Shown: piece by piece, positions 44,620-57,002 of the stretch
How positions within the stretch are numbered: the first letter of the stretch is position 1
Layout: the number at the start of each line of letters is the position of its first letter
Origin: Eutrigla gurnardus
Lineage: Eukaryota > Chordata > Actinopteri > Perciformes > Triglidae
DNA: 64,000 bases
Reading direction: 5' to 3'
Assembly (NCBI GenBank): GCA_963514095.1
Contig: OY741271.1
Span: 13,148,772-13,212,771 of the forward strand
The notes under the pieces: model-generated
What the model was told of the DNA's origin: nothing
The model's database searches: none
Seen by the model: the letters and a program-made list of their open reading frames with translations, nothing else
Made by a program: the position numbers and the translations under genes

Positions 44620-45060
44620 CATAAAACAGTCCAGCCACAGGTTAATGCTCTTCTCTTTTGATCTTGATCTTAGTGGTTAAACCATCCTCACATATTGGGC
44701 TCCTCTTCTTCCTGTTGACTCTTGGTAGAAACTGATGAAGTTTACATTTCACAAACTGCTTCCAGCTGACTGCCACCCCCCTCCGTCCATCTCTCTTACT
44801 GGCCAGTTAGGATGCCTCATCAGCTGGCAATCCGTCCAGCTCCCAACATAGACTTTGCTGTCCTAAATCAGGCAACATGCTCTCGCCCTCTCATCCTGAT
44901 TATAGAAGATTTAAGGATTAATAGAAAGAAACAGACAGCAGCCAACCTCACTCCCCTTACAGTCTGTTGAGTTAGTCTGCTCTCTTTCTCTTCTCTCTCT
45001 CGTCTCCACGGCTCTCTCTGAATCTGTCCATCCACAGCTCTCGGCTGCCCGTCTGTTGTG
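44620..45060 (-). promoter_or_regulatory. ankrd33: Possible ankrd33 first exon and photoreceptor-type promoter
   Basis: Upstream of the candidate donor at 44620, the - strand has TAATCC (44915-44920), a CRX/OTX2 core, with a second TAATC a few bases away and a GGATT further upstream. Mammalian ANKRD33 is photoreceptor-specific, so CRX sites fit. A CT-rich stretch near 44975-45020 follows. The promoter assignment is inferred. Confidence 0.3.
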
Positions 45061-48000
45061 TCAGAGAAAACCTCTCTTAACTGTTTGAATAAGTGACTGA
45101 ATCACGGAGGCTGTGGCTCCTAAATCTGCTGTTCTGCCGAGGACCCCCTGCCTGAATAATTTCAGTGTGTCTGTGTGACAGCGTCTTGTCTGTTTTCCCA
45201 TGGAAATCCATTTGCTGGGACAACAAACTAACCCTGCTGTTACTCAAAGCCAGGGGGCTTTGCTAGTAATTATTCCCATGACAGGAATGACACACACAGA
45301 CATGCATGAAACTCATGGGCATTCTGTGATGCGTGCATACAAATGTTCAAATAGAGGATGCTATGCACACCCACCCACAGAGATGCTGTCAAAGTTGGAA
45401 GTGACAGATTTGCAAAATATGCATGCTTACGGCGTCGAAGAAAACACAGCAGGCTTATGTTGTTTTCACTGTTTCAGTACCCACATCCCCCCCTATTGTT
45501 AATTCAATTGTCTTCTTAACCTGGTTACTCAGGTAACTTTGTGTCAGCAGAAATGTCAAGTAATCTTATATTCCAATTATAAGAAATCACGTCAAGATGC
45601 TTGAATTCATTTTTACTAGTTTCACAATGGTTCAAGACGTCTGCTTGAACTATGACCATGAGCCTCTTGTTTTGAACCCCATATGTGGACGTGAATATCG
45701 TGTCACCAGGTTTATTTATAGCATAGCACTCAATCATCTGGTATTAAAACGGTGCATGTAAATAGATTAACCCTGATAGTGAATTGGAATAGGGCCATCC
45801 TGTGACTTTATGCATGTGAATGTAGCCTGCCTACGGCAACAGCTCCTCTCTGTTAGAGGGATACACTGTCCTCTTCTGATCAAACTGGGTAATACAGTGT
45901 TTGGCCCTTTTTAGAGAGCTTATGTTTAAAATGGTCATACATTCATCCTCACATAGGTGAAGCTGTGGTTTGTATCACTAGACTAAGTAGAATGAGGCAC
46001 ATCTTTGCTCCGCTTTACACTTTGAGTGGAACATGAACATAAAAAGATATCAAATGCTTTGTGTCAGCAGTATTCATGGCGTTATCAGATGTCCTTCTTC
46101 ACCATAAGGCCCCATCTTGACTGAGAAAAGCCACTGTGACACTCATTCAAAAGCATTTTGATCGTGAGATTCATAATCGTTGATCCTCTGAGGAGTTAAC
46201 CAACAGAGACACGTTGATACCAGCCACCTGAAGCGGACACACCTCCAACATCATAATCTCACTAAGACCTATAGCATCCCACTAACCTGACCCAAGACAC
46301 AAGAACGTGAGGTGGGTCCTGACTTCTTACTGACATGAAACACAGGAAGAGGAAGAAAGGGCATGCTTGGGGGGGTGGGGAGGATTTATAGCTTGTGAAA
46401 GGCCAAAAGAGAAATTAAGTTGATAAATGCAGAGGAAAGGGAAGTCTGTTTGGCACAACAGGGTGGGGTAGTGGTGTGTGTGTGTTTCCCTCCTGTTGTA
46501 TACCGGAGTGATCTAACTTTTAGCTTTACCAGACGAGGGCAGCACAGCACACTTTAACAGCAGCAGCTGCGCGGTGTGTGAAGTGTGTTTATCTCGAAAG
46601 AAAAAAAAAAAAAAAAATTCAACAGATTTTTACAAATGAGTACTAATCTGATGTATGAGGCAGAGAACATTTTGTTCCGATTCCCACCTCCTGGTATACT
46701 TACACTTTCCTTTTAGGGTCAGAGTTATTTTGCTCATATTCTGCAAATTCCTTGCAGAGACATTCACTCATCACTGCAGAAGGCAGTCCAACTTCTCCCC
46801 AGACACCCAAGTACCCAGCAGAGGTCAGTGGTAGAGCAAAAGAACTTGGAACGAGGCTTGGGAAGCAATTAACTAAGTTTAGCCAGCTTAGTAACTGATT
46901 CTAAAGACAACCCTGTGCTCAGCTAATATTAGCCTGTTGGCAGCCTCTCCAGGACCGGCACTTTGCAGAGAGCATCTGCTGCATTATTTCCAGCTATGTG
47001 GTTAAAAGACAGAACCCCCCATATGCTATAGGCTACTTTTTAAAAGGGTCTAAAAGTCTGCATGCATCAGATGAATGAAAGGAAGCAGAAGGAGACAGAG
47101 AGCTGAACTTGTCCTTTTGAAATAATAGAGATCAAATCTGGCCTGTAGTCATGTAAATATATCTCTTTTTGCTAATCATGTTGGATGAAAAGCATGTTCA
47201 CACTTCCCACCCCTGCATTCACCAATCCCAGTTCCTCTGAGCTTTCTGTCAAGCAAACAGACAAATAACCTAGGAGGAGTTGTCGATCTTCAATCAACAC
47301 CTGAAGCAATTACAAAACAACACTCCTGTTTGGTATGAAGTTAAACATTTGAAATGTCCTTCTTAATATTTGATAAAAAATATTGGAGCGCACTTATAAC
47401 AACACAACGAAACACTGCATATATAATGTTATCAATGTAAAGATGAGCGAGCTGCAGTAAGAGTTCAAAGTATGAATCCAGAATTTTTCCGTTTGGTAGA
47501 GTTTTTTAAAAAAAATCCACTTGATCTGTAATTTTAAATATCATGAAACTATTTACCTGCAAAAAGGTGATAAAATGTGATCTGGATATTATTATTGGGT
47601 TATTTACACATAAAACGTGTCTATTTTTTATTTATTTATTTTATTTTTTATTTTATTGTTATTATTATTATTATTTTTTTTTTTAGGCTTCAAATATGCC
47701 TATTGGATTTTCTGCCTCTTCCTGCCCTGTTTAATACTTGTTATCTTTGCTATATTTGCTGTTTTTTAAATCTGCAAACAAACTTCAACATATTTAAAAT
47801 GTTTGTTGTTTTCTGATTGCTTGCATGCTTGTTAATTGACGGCTCCTCCTCTTCCTGTCGAAGTTATATCTTCTGTGTGTGTTGGGCTTGCCTCAGTTTT
47901 ACTGAAAGCTCAAAGCAGCTGGGAGTGTTCAGTGGAGGGAAGTGCATAGATGCTTTTCATCCAAAGTATTAGGAAGAGATGTCTTTATGTGACTTGAGGG

Positions 48001-48650
48001 GCTAGCTTTGTGGAGTGTACCCTCAAAAAATGACCAACAAATAATGAGAAAATTACAAAATACAATGATGGAAAAGATCCAGAACAATTAAAGCAGGAAT
48101 CAAATGAAGACACCAGATCTCATAGAGACGGTTCAATCACCCTTGGTCTAGACTGCATATGACCAAAACAGGACAGTGTTAGGATCTCAGGGCTCAGTGG
48201 AAGTCAAAATCTCTGAGACATAGGTTGTCGAAAAAATTCCTACTGCAACATTTTGAACGGTCTGCAGTCTGGAAATACTCAGCTGACTCAGATGGTTATA
48301 CAAGGATTTAATGAATTTATAGGCACACAAGCATGGATCATAGTTTCCATGTGGTTAAAAGACACATTCTGTCTAGTGATTTGCTTCAAACACACCTGTT
48401 TTGCAAGGCTTTGTTTGCATCTCCAGGTTTAATATGGACATAAATCCTTTTAATAGAAGCAGGTGCCGGGTCTGTCCAAACTTTCATAGATTAGAATGAA
48501 ATCTTAAGGATTTTTTTTGCATATCACACACTCATAGTGTAAGAGACTTAAGAAATGTTTTATATTTTAAGATAGACAAATGAGTGATGAGCATGATTAA
48601 GCATTTTTTTTCCCCTGGGGAGATTGAAGATACAGCTGTTTATGTCAATA
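45060..48650. other. Intergenic sequence, nothing recognised
   Basis: AT-rich, with an 18-nt poly(A) run near 46600 and a T-rich low-complexity patch at 47625-47685. The open frames are short and show no domain. Confidence 0.5.
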
Positions 48651-48659
48651 AGAAGCATG

Positions 48660-48975
48660 AAACTGCAACTATTGGAAGATTGGAGTGACATTTTGTTCAG
48701 GCATTCATGGTCCCTGGAGGATGAATCTCACTGACTTTTAGTTGTACCCTCTTGCAACACATGAAGTTTGGTGACCTCACTTCATCGTCAGCCTGAAATT
48801 ATAAAACTTATGTTATATGTGCAAAGCTAATGAAACTCACATCAGCCTCAGGTGTACTTTGTTTCATTAATGCTAATTAGCAAATCTTAGCATTCTAACT
48901 AAACAGGGAACATGGCAAAATGATATGCCTACCTGTTTAATGGTTCTATATCTGGGAGCCGTAGCATTAATATTG
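48660..48975. repeat. Degenerate copy of a common teleost repeat (GCTAATTAGCAAAT type)
   Basis: The blocks CTATTGGAAGATTGGAGTGACATTTTGTTCAGGCATTCATGG (in part), GAGGATGAATCTCACTGACT and GCTAATTAGCAAATCTTAGC occur in the order I know from an abundant fish repeat. The ends are not defined here. Confidence 0.55.
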
Positions 48976-49559
48976 CAGAGAACTCTTTGCAATGTAAAGA
49001 TATAGTGGAGTAATGTCTACCTGAGCAGAGACTGAAGTCACTCTCCTCTGTAAGTCTCTCTGTTGTGCTTCACTGGCTAGCTACCGGCAGCTGCTCTCTT
49101 ACCGTTGATAGCCCAGGTTATTCATTTGCAGCTGCTGGGAGAGACAACGAAAGGAAGATTGTAATTTGACAAAGAACCGACTAATTTACTGCCGACACCC
49201 AATTACACCGACTCAATGAATTAACTGTGTTCAAAGAACCGAATTTATGGTCAGACCGTCATCTCTACTTCATGAGCAACGCCCCTTGGTGATGTAGTGG
49301 GCCTACACCACTCGACCGACCAATGGTAAAACTTGATCAGCCAGTTACTTAGTTACTAAGCCACAGAGCCACTGATATGGCTGGCCCTCTATGGTCCAGA
49401 CAAAGAGTGACAAAGCAAAGCTGCTGTAATGGGGGGTCGTCTTTACGGATGTATTGTTATCTGTGTGAAAAGGCCTACTGAGAAGAAGAGGCCTGTACAC
49501 TCAGTTCACACATGGTGTACGTCGTGGAAGGAAAAAAATGACGTGTCATTGTGGACTGG

Positions 49560-50040
49560 GACCTGGGTCAGCCTTCTGTGAGCCTGAATGGTTGTCTGTT
49601 TCTATGTCAGCCCTTTAAACATGTTCAGTACCACCCTCATGCCTTGATTCTCTTCAGGTGCTTCCCCATCAGGTCTCCAAGTGCACACCTGCATATTCCA
49701 GATATAACTGGTCTGTGCATGGCCTGCTGCCTCTATTTTGATACCATATTTGTCCAGTTTGTTTGGGATATATTGTCTGAAGGGACATTGCACATGAAAT
49801 GCAACCAGACACTCATCCACATTCACGAAGGGGCCTGGATTGTAAAGAGTTTCCCCATACATCCCATTTGTTGTTCGTCACAGTGTGTGACATGACACAA
49901 CATGGAATGTCTTCAGAGACGCGGTGGCTGTAAATATCGCCTTTCCAGCGCCGGCATTCCAAAGACTCGCTGTTGCTTCGGATGTCAGCTTAGATACTCC
50001 TGCCAAAATGAGCAACCCATTGTTTACTAGCAAGTCGGTC
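49560..50040 (-). pseudogene. piggyBac-type transposase remnant
   Basis: Two - strand pieces match a piggyBac DDE transposase in order. 50040-49885 reads LILAGVSKLTSE and SLWNAGAGKAIFTATASLK, then FHVVS. 49862-49602 reads YNPGPFVNVDECLVAF, CPFRQYIPNKLDKYGIKI and TSYIWNMQV, then NQGMRVVLNM. The pieces are in different frames with a stop between, and roughly 30 to 40 family residues are missing at the join. VNVDE holds the position of the first catalytic Asp. Beyond 49602 the match fades with frameshifts. No terminal repeats or TTAA ends were found, so this is an old inactive fragment. Confidence 0.8.
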
Positions 50041-50129
50041 ACGTGCAAGTCTTTCCAACATGTCTCAATACAGTTCATGTGGGGAGAGGGAGCATTATTC
50101 ATTTCCATTACTGGAAGGTGATGGGTTCA

Positions 50130-51235
50130 CATTTGGAGGCAGAGAGAGAATAGAGGCGAACTGGAGGGTCAACCCAAAGAGCCTCATTCTCATCAGAGGA
50201 GGTTAATCGGGGTCCTCATCAACATTATACACATTCTTCTTCACTCAAAGAGCTGTGATTGTCATTGGAATAGAAAACCTTTAGTTAAAAGGTTTTCAAT
50301 GAAGCGAGAGCATAAAGAGAGCATGCAAGAGAAATGGTTTCGAAGGCTGCAGTACAATTTTTATGTGTTTTCCCACCTCCTATATTATGTAAACTAACAG
50401 TGTCCGCAGGATCCATATTTCCCATATATCAGAGGTTCTACTACAGGTATGGTAATGTCAGGTTAGTGCCCTAAAGATATAAATTGTAATGCGATAGTCA
50501 TTTCAATATCAGTCAAAACAGCTTAAAACAAGTGTGTACACTTTCATGTCTGGGATATTCATACGTACAGGACTTTTATGTTTATGCAGTTGTCCCCATT
50601 AAAGTTGGAAAATGTATTTTGAAAAAAAATAAATTAAATATGAAGTAAGAAATATATGTTTCATGCTTTTAGTCAAATTTACCCCATGGACAATATGTGA
50701 GTTAAGACATATAAAACCTTCAAAATTCAAAGTGGCATATTGTATTGAGTAGAAGAAAATGTATACATTTCTTAAGCATGCATGTGTTAAACCACAGACC
50801 TTATTTCAGTCACAGTGAGCATATTAATAATACAAATTGCCAAATGACATATTCCAGTTTGTCTCATATTTTTTCATTTATCCAACAATTGCTGTCAAAA
50901 CGTGAAACTATCAGTGCAGGAGGTACGATTAGCATGTTTCTATAGTGGAGGAAAACGTTTAAATAAATGAGGGTCTAATTGTCACAGACATTGACATTAG
51001 GATAGCATGATCAATAGGGTGAGTTATTGTAACTTGACCTGTACTGATACTAATACAGATGAATTCTGTTTGATCATGCATGATGCAGGTTCTGTATGTG
51101 GTCTGAAGGATCTGTGTCAGTAAACAATGTTGCAAGCCTTCAACTTTGAATGGCAAATAATCTCATTTCAAGTAGCCACAAACAAACAATATTGGTTTGA
51201 CTAATCAGTAATTGAGCAGTTAAAGAAGTGGTATA

Positions 51236-51288
<53 letters not shown>

Positions 51289-51960
51289 TGTGTGCGCACA
51301 ATCGGTGACAGTCTCTTAAATAGTTGTGCTTCATGGGCTGTGTTTTCATACCTTATTTGGGGCTGCCCCGCTGTTCAAGAGTTCACATAATCCATGTGTC
51401 GCAGCCCGAGACTTGGGCAAAGTTGCAGAGAGTGTAGGGTGCCAGGACAGCTCAAAGAAAGACCAGAAGTAAGAGATATAGAAAAGGATTTCAGATAGTT
51501 TGAGATGACCTTGGAAAAATCCAGGTAGTGAAGAAAAGGAGGGGGGGAATGAAAGCAGAGAGAATGATGGAAGGAGAGGTTTTTGGGAAGGGGGGTGGTG
51601 ATACTCTATAGCCAATGAAGAACAAGAAAGGAGGATTTCAGGGAGGGTAAAGTGCTCCTCTTGAAGTCATGGCTCGCTGTTTCAGCATTCAGACAGGAGA
51701 ACAGGAGAGGACAACCTCACAGGGAAACACTACCACGCTGTCTAGATTCCTCATTTAGAGGGATGACAAAGAAGAGGACAGGTTGCTCAAGAAGGCCCAA
51801 GAAAGTCTCCGATCTGAGTTTCCAGAGGAGCTTACATTGAGAGCACAAGGTGGATATATTCACCTGTGATTTTTTTTTCTTCCGCCTGTGTCTGTGAATC
51901 GAGGAGTGAAGAGCTCTGAGGCGCTTGTCCAGACAGAAATCCTGCCCCACTCTTCCAGGA
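50130..51960. other. Intergenic sequence with one TG tract
   Basis: AT-rich; the TG tract at 51239-51296 is the only clear element. No supported gene. Confidence 0.5.
51239..51296. repeat. (TG)n microsatellite
   Basis: About 58 bp of TG with one TA and a terminal CG variant. Confidence 0.95.
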
Positions 51961-52145
51961 TCAATTATTCATGTGCTTAAGGTTTATTGTGTGTCTAGCT
52001 AGAACAAGGCGGGCTGTGGTGGCTCAGAACGGTGGCAGAGTGTGCCGTGAGGCAAGCGCCGAAGGAGCAAAATACAGGGGGACAAGAGAGATAGAGGACT
52101 CAGAGACAGCGGAGGAGAAACATTTGTGGACAGTTTTTGTTTGCA

Positions 52146-52252
52146 GTTTGGGGAGAATGAAGGCTCTACAGAAGAATCAGGGACGCACTGACCAGATGTT
52201 GGGAGCCATGGCTGACGTGCTTACTTCCGTGGCAATGCCCAATCAACACTGG
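52146..52252 (+). CDS. Possible coding exon, unidentified
   Basis: The exon is preceded by a good pyrimidine tract and acceptor (tttttgtttgcag) and followed by a strong donor (CTGG|gtgagt). It reads LGRMKALQKNQGRTDQMLGA and on to MPNQHW without a stop, ending in phase 0. I do not recognise the peptide. A frame this short is common by chance, so the case rests on the two splice sites and on a phase-compatible candidate at 53332-53470. Confidence 0.22.
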
Positions 52253-52455
52253 GTGAGTTGTGGATCTGTTTGTGTATTTACTGGCTGTTTATACGGAAGC
52301 GTAATGCCACGAAGCCAAAAAGAAGCCGCATATGGAGGCATTTTTAAGGGCTTGTGGCGCATGATGTCCAGTTTAGCTCTGGCCCATAGTCTGACATGTT
52401 TATTTTGTGTCATCTCTATAATTTGGCCATAGACATAAATGGTTGAGCCAGACAA

Positions 52456-52457
<2 letters not shown>

Positions 52458-52498
<41 letters not shown>
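52458..52498. repeat. (GA)n microsatellite
   Basis: About 20 GA units. Confidence 0.95.
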
Positions 52499-52501
<3 letters not shown>

Positions 52502-52846
52502 ATGGAAGGATTGTTGTCTCTGTTCATTGCTTGGGAGGAATCTTGGATAATTCAGAGGAACAGGAAGCTGAGTAGGGGTGATTAAACCATCTGACCAAAC
52601 AAACTCATGCAGGTCTAGCGCTCTACTGCCACCCAGCAAGTTAATTTACTTTCTGGCTCCCTTTTATCTGCCATTAAAACAGAAAAAGGTCTGTGTTACG
52701 GGTGATGTCGTTTCCTGAAGTAATGTTTTCCTGGTTGCATGGAGGGAACTGGGGCAGCCATTTCTTTTTTCTTTCAAAAACATAAACAAAATTACATTTA
52801 TCGTCCTCTTTAAATGCAGATTACAACACTAATGCGCGCGCACGTA

Positions 52847-52854
<8 letters not shown>

Positions 52855-52887
<33 letters not shown>
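52855..52887. repeat. (TA)n tract after (TG)n
   Basis: A GCGCGCGC-ACGTATGTGTG stretch leads into about 16 TA units. Confidence 0.9.
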
Positions 52888-52889
<2 letters not shown>

Positions 52890-53331
52890 AGTGTACCAAA
52901 AGATTATCTCTTTGAACCTCTGCTTTCTCTTTGAAAATGGTTTATCTTGATCAATCATTTCCTCCCTGGCAGAGTGGTAAAAAAACATAACAGTGATTAT
53001 AATCTCCCTCCATCCCTACAGAGGACTGATAACTGCCACTATTAACCTCTGCCCTGGTGCTGCTGAGTTTTTAAATAGATTGAAAGTGCTGTCTGAGAAG
53101 CGGCTCTTATCCAAGCTCTGTGGCAGAAGTTGGACCTCAGTGATTTCTCTAGCATTCTTGCTCGGTGTGTAATGGAGAAAAGGATGAAAAGGATGCAGGC
53201 TATAGTGGAAAAACACAGCCACTGGTATAATGTGTTGTGGTTTTGTGACCATAAGCACTCCAAATAATCTTACCATCACTTCCTCCTTGAGAGCATTGCT
53301 CCACAGCTGACAAAGGCATCTCTGTGTGTAG

Positions 53332-53470
53332 CTCCCAGAGGGGGGTGAGGCGGACCTCCCATCGAGCGAGGAGGAGAAGGGGCCTGTGCAGGGCCGGTGG
53401 GAGCCAGAGGGGCTGGAGTGGGAGCAGCCGGCCCCTGCTGCAGACAACTCGGGGCAGAGAGAAAGAACAG
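53332..53470 (+). CDS. Possible coding exon, unidentified acidic peptide
   Basis: From acceptor tgtgtag to donor AACAG|gtaaga the frame is open and GC-rich: LPEGGEADLPSSEEEKGPVQ, then WEPEGLEWEQPAPAADNSG. Its start phase matches the end of the candidate exon at 52146-52252. The opposite strand is also open and proline-rich here, so composition alone may explain it. No family recognised. Confidence 0.22.
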
Positions 53471-54033
53471 GTAAGACCTGAAAGGGCTGCACTGAGCGTG
53501 ACAGGACATTTTGTGACCTCAGCCCCACAATGCTAGTCCAAATACTGGCCCTCACTAAACCAGTCAGCTTAGAGACTCACCGAAACACAAACCTCCAGAC
53601 TCCGCTTTGATTCTTTGAGTGAGACGTCTCAGATTTCTGTGCACTGACATCTGGCACAGCACGCTCGGCCACTTTCATGAAAACTCCTTGCTGCAGCCGG
53701 CGTTGACATTTATGACTTCTTTATTCTAGGTTCATGACATGAATAAAGACATTGAATCTGTAAGTGTGTATAGGCCATGTGAACTGCTGTTTCAGTTCAA
53801 CCTGGTCTTGTATGTTAGCCAGATTCAGGGTAAAAACAGCCTTTATCCCATCAGTCATATCAGACGTTGGCCATCAGGCAGCAATAACTTCAGGGAAACT
53901 ATCAGATTGGAGTCACCTGAGCGTTGGTCGTTTACTCTTATTAAACCCCACCCTCTGTATCCTCTGTTAGCACCAATGGCAGTAAATCGCTTTCCTGTAA
54001 TGTGCCATACCATTTGAGAGATAGAGTTCTTTC

Positions 54034-54035
<2 letters not shown>

Positions 54036-54075
<40 letters not shown>
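54036..54075. repeat. (TG)20 microsatellite
   Basis: Uninterrupted TG tract of about 40 bp. Confidence 0.95.
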
Positions 54076-54076
<1 letters not shown>

Positions 54077-54729
54077 ATGCAACACTTTCCAGATGGGGCA
54101 AGAAAACATGTTCAGCTGAACTCCCTTTCCCCATTCTGCCCCAACACTGTTGGTTGCACTTATTTGGATTTCGCTGTGAAAGGGTTGCGTGCTTTGCCAT
54201 TTTCCTTGAGTGGAATGGAACAAAAGGATCTTTGTAGCTGGATCTGGGTTTGGGTTAGAGGGAGTGTGTGTATATATGCGGGGCTCGGTGGTGAGTACCA
54301 TGTGGCCGGACCACTAACTGTTGTGCAGAAGAGTACATGGTGTACAGAAGGGGTGTGAGTGAGGCCAGAGGAAGCTGTCAGAGATGGTTATCTGTAATGG
54401 TGTTGCACAGATGGGGTGTGCTGCTGAGGTTATGCCAAATACTATTTTACTGCACCGCTCAGTGCTCAAAAAAGCCAAAAAAAAGAGAAAGAAATACATT
54501 ATTCAGGGCCACGGGGAAGGATTATGACCGAAAGGGAGATTGTTTATTCCAGTCCCAGACAAGCTCCTTTGCTCAATTGTTTTTGCATAGCCCAATTTCC
54601 TCCGGACGGGAAATTGGATGGAAAATCAATGAAACACAAGGGGGAAAACATCTGAACCACAACAACAAGATACAGACCATGTCATAGCATAGAGCAGGAC
54701 TTAACTTAAGTAGCTCTCCGTGTAGTCAA

Positions 54730-54734
54730 CCCCC

Positions 54735-54765
<31 letters not shown>

Positions 54766-54767
54766 AA
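54730..54767. repeat. Poly(C)26-poly(A)12 homopolymer junction
   Basis: 26 C residues run directly into 12 A residues. The length may be a sequencing or assembly estimate. Confidence 0.9.
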
Positions 54768-54895
54768 GTATACCCAAGAACTATACCTAGAACACATACA
54801 CCCAATTCCAAAAGGTTAAAGTGAATTTTCTAGAGGTTTTATTAGCTTCTTGCCTCTTACATCATTTAATCATCATAATAAACATGAAGAACATG

Positions 54896-55025
54896 TGAGA
54901 TGGTCCACTAGCTCACCTGGTGGAGGGGCTGGCAGTGGCAGGGGCTATGGAATCTGACCCACAGGCCTTTGCTGCGTCATCATCTTGCTCCCCCTTTCCT
55001 GACTGTCACTATTAAAAGAGCAAGA
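54896..55025 (+). mobile_element. tRNA-derived SINE, degenerate
   Basis: TAGCTCACCTGG (54909-54920) is a near-perfect pol III A box. A weak B-box-like GGAATCTGACCC lies about 30 nt on. The body CAGGCCTTTGCTGCGTCATC then CTCCCCCTTTCCTGACTGTC and the end CTATTAAAAGAGCAAGA match a common fish tRNA-derived SINE. Confidence 0.65.
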
Positions 55026-55029
55026 CATG

Positions 55030-56990
55030 TGATTACATTTAGCTATGGTCTGACTGGCAGAGGTCACACTGTTGTTTCCAACCCTTGCTGTGTCAGTGGA
55101 AGAGAAGGGAGCAGAGGAGAGGCCCTTGCTTTAAAGACATGGTTCACGGGGCTATAAGGTCCATCTGTTATATGTTAGACACAACATGCCTGCTATGGCT
55201 TCCCAGGAGTCACAGGACAGTGCCAACCTCACTGGATCCAGATCCATTTCTCAATTCCAGCTTATTTGACATCTTTCCTCCTCTTGGTAGTGGATCTTAC
55301 AGCAGTTTGGCTCTCAATTTTCCTCTGATCATCTTCTCCTTGTTTTTCTCTTATCACCCTTTTATTCTCCAATCTCCTTGTGTGTATATTTTTATTCGCT
55401 TACTGCAATTTATTTCGGTGTGGTGTTTTAAACCTGGCTTCCCCCTCTAAGTACACGGAGCTGCTGATCAAATTTCTCTTAAATGTGTCTCTTGGCTGTC
55501 CAGACTCCCGGCAGCCGTAATCATTCTCTCACCCTCCCCAGACAGTATGTGTCTACGGTGTCTGTTGTTTCGCAACACTGATCAGTGATGGATGGCCGTG
55601 TGAGTCCAAACTTTTTTTTTTTACGATGTTTGTCTTTTCAAGGTAAAATGCATGAAGCCACAACAGGAAACTGCAGTGAACCAGTAAGAATAACAGTGTA
55701 GTAATTGACCCATAACTGCATGCATACACTGCTCACATGTATACACACACACACACACGCACACAATACAGGTCTCAATCAACACATGCTTATTATTAGT
55801 GTAGGAAAAGTTATGCCAATGAATTGTTATTTATAGGAAACATGATATTCTTTTAGACATACAGAAATTATGAACATATGGGAACACATGTAGGAACACT
55901 TCACTCTCTGTATACATCGTCTTCACAGTCAATGCTCAAGAATAGTGTTTTTATTACAGTATTCACTTGTTTCTACAAATAAAATCCGGAAATATTGAAT
56001 GGATTTAAAACACGAGAGATCACAACAAGAATTTGGAGAGTCTACGTGTCTAAAGTCTCTAAAAAGTGAACCGGTCTCCTGATTAGAAGTAGCTATGAAA
56101 ACAAGGTTAATTTTGGAAGGCCTGCATCAGTTTGGCTCCACTGCACCTCACTGTGGTGCAAATTAAATTCCCCATTCTCATGAGTAGATGTGAGGTTAAC
56201 TGTGTGTAAAGTGTGCGTCCTTTTCCATATTGGGTTTGTGAGAGGCTGGGAGTGTGCCATCCAAGGATGAGTACTGATCCCAGAGGATACCTGGGACCTG
56301 TGTGCCTTAAACGGGCAGAGGTCAACCTGAAGCTGCATCATATTGTGTTGAGAAAGGATGTACTGTGTCAGATGGCTTCATTGTGAATCAGAAAATATAA
56401 TAGTGCTGCCAGTAATGTTTCCTATATGTGTAAAAGTCATGTTATATATGACCATGTTGTCATACAAGCTCTTCCAAGGATTATTTGTGTTCCTGTGTGA
56501 GGATAGTTTGATTTTCCGTCTATGTTTTGCAATGTACCCTTGATGTTGTAAACAATGAACAGTCCTGATTCTGTTATCTGCACATTTAGACTTAAAGATG
56601 TGACCCTTTCTGAGAAGTCTTGTGAATTATTGAACATTAACCTTGTGGACTGTGGACTTCTTACGACATGGATTACATTTGCCAAGTTATAATTTAGACT
56701 ATAACTTAAGTTTTTAGCCACCTGGCATGGGGAACGAGCTGTGAACTCCGACACATCCAACCCATATCGTCACCTCATTTACACATCCGGCAGTTAAAGA
56801 GCAGCATTATATTCATTTTGAGTCGTGTTTGTAACAACTGGCAAATTGAATATCTTTTATTATAATAATATATAAAACTATAATATATATTAATAGTCAC
56901 TCTGTTTAAGCTCTGTTCCACGACCCTACCAGCTTCTGAGGGAAATATCTGTCTCTTTAGTTGCTAGTCTTGAACTGTGTCTGTCTGCGG
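55030..56990. other. Intergenic sequence, nothing recognised
   Basis: It contains a short CA run near 55744-55764 and AT-rich stretches. No gene supported. Confidence 0.5.
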
Positions 56991-57002
56991 TTTGGTACCA
57001 AG

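Noticed and set aside
46500..46560. CTCF-like motif near CCAGACGAGGGCAGC
   Set aside because: It departs from the core at several positions and was weaker than the three sites reported.
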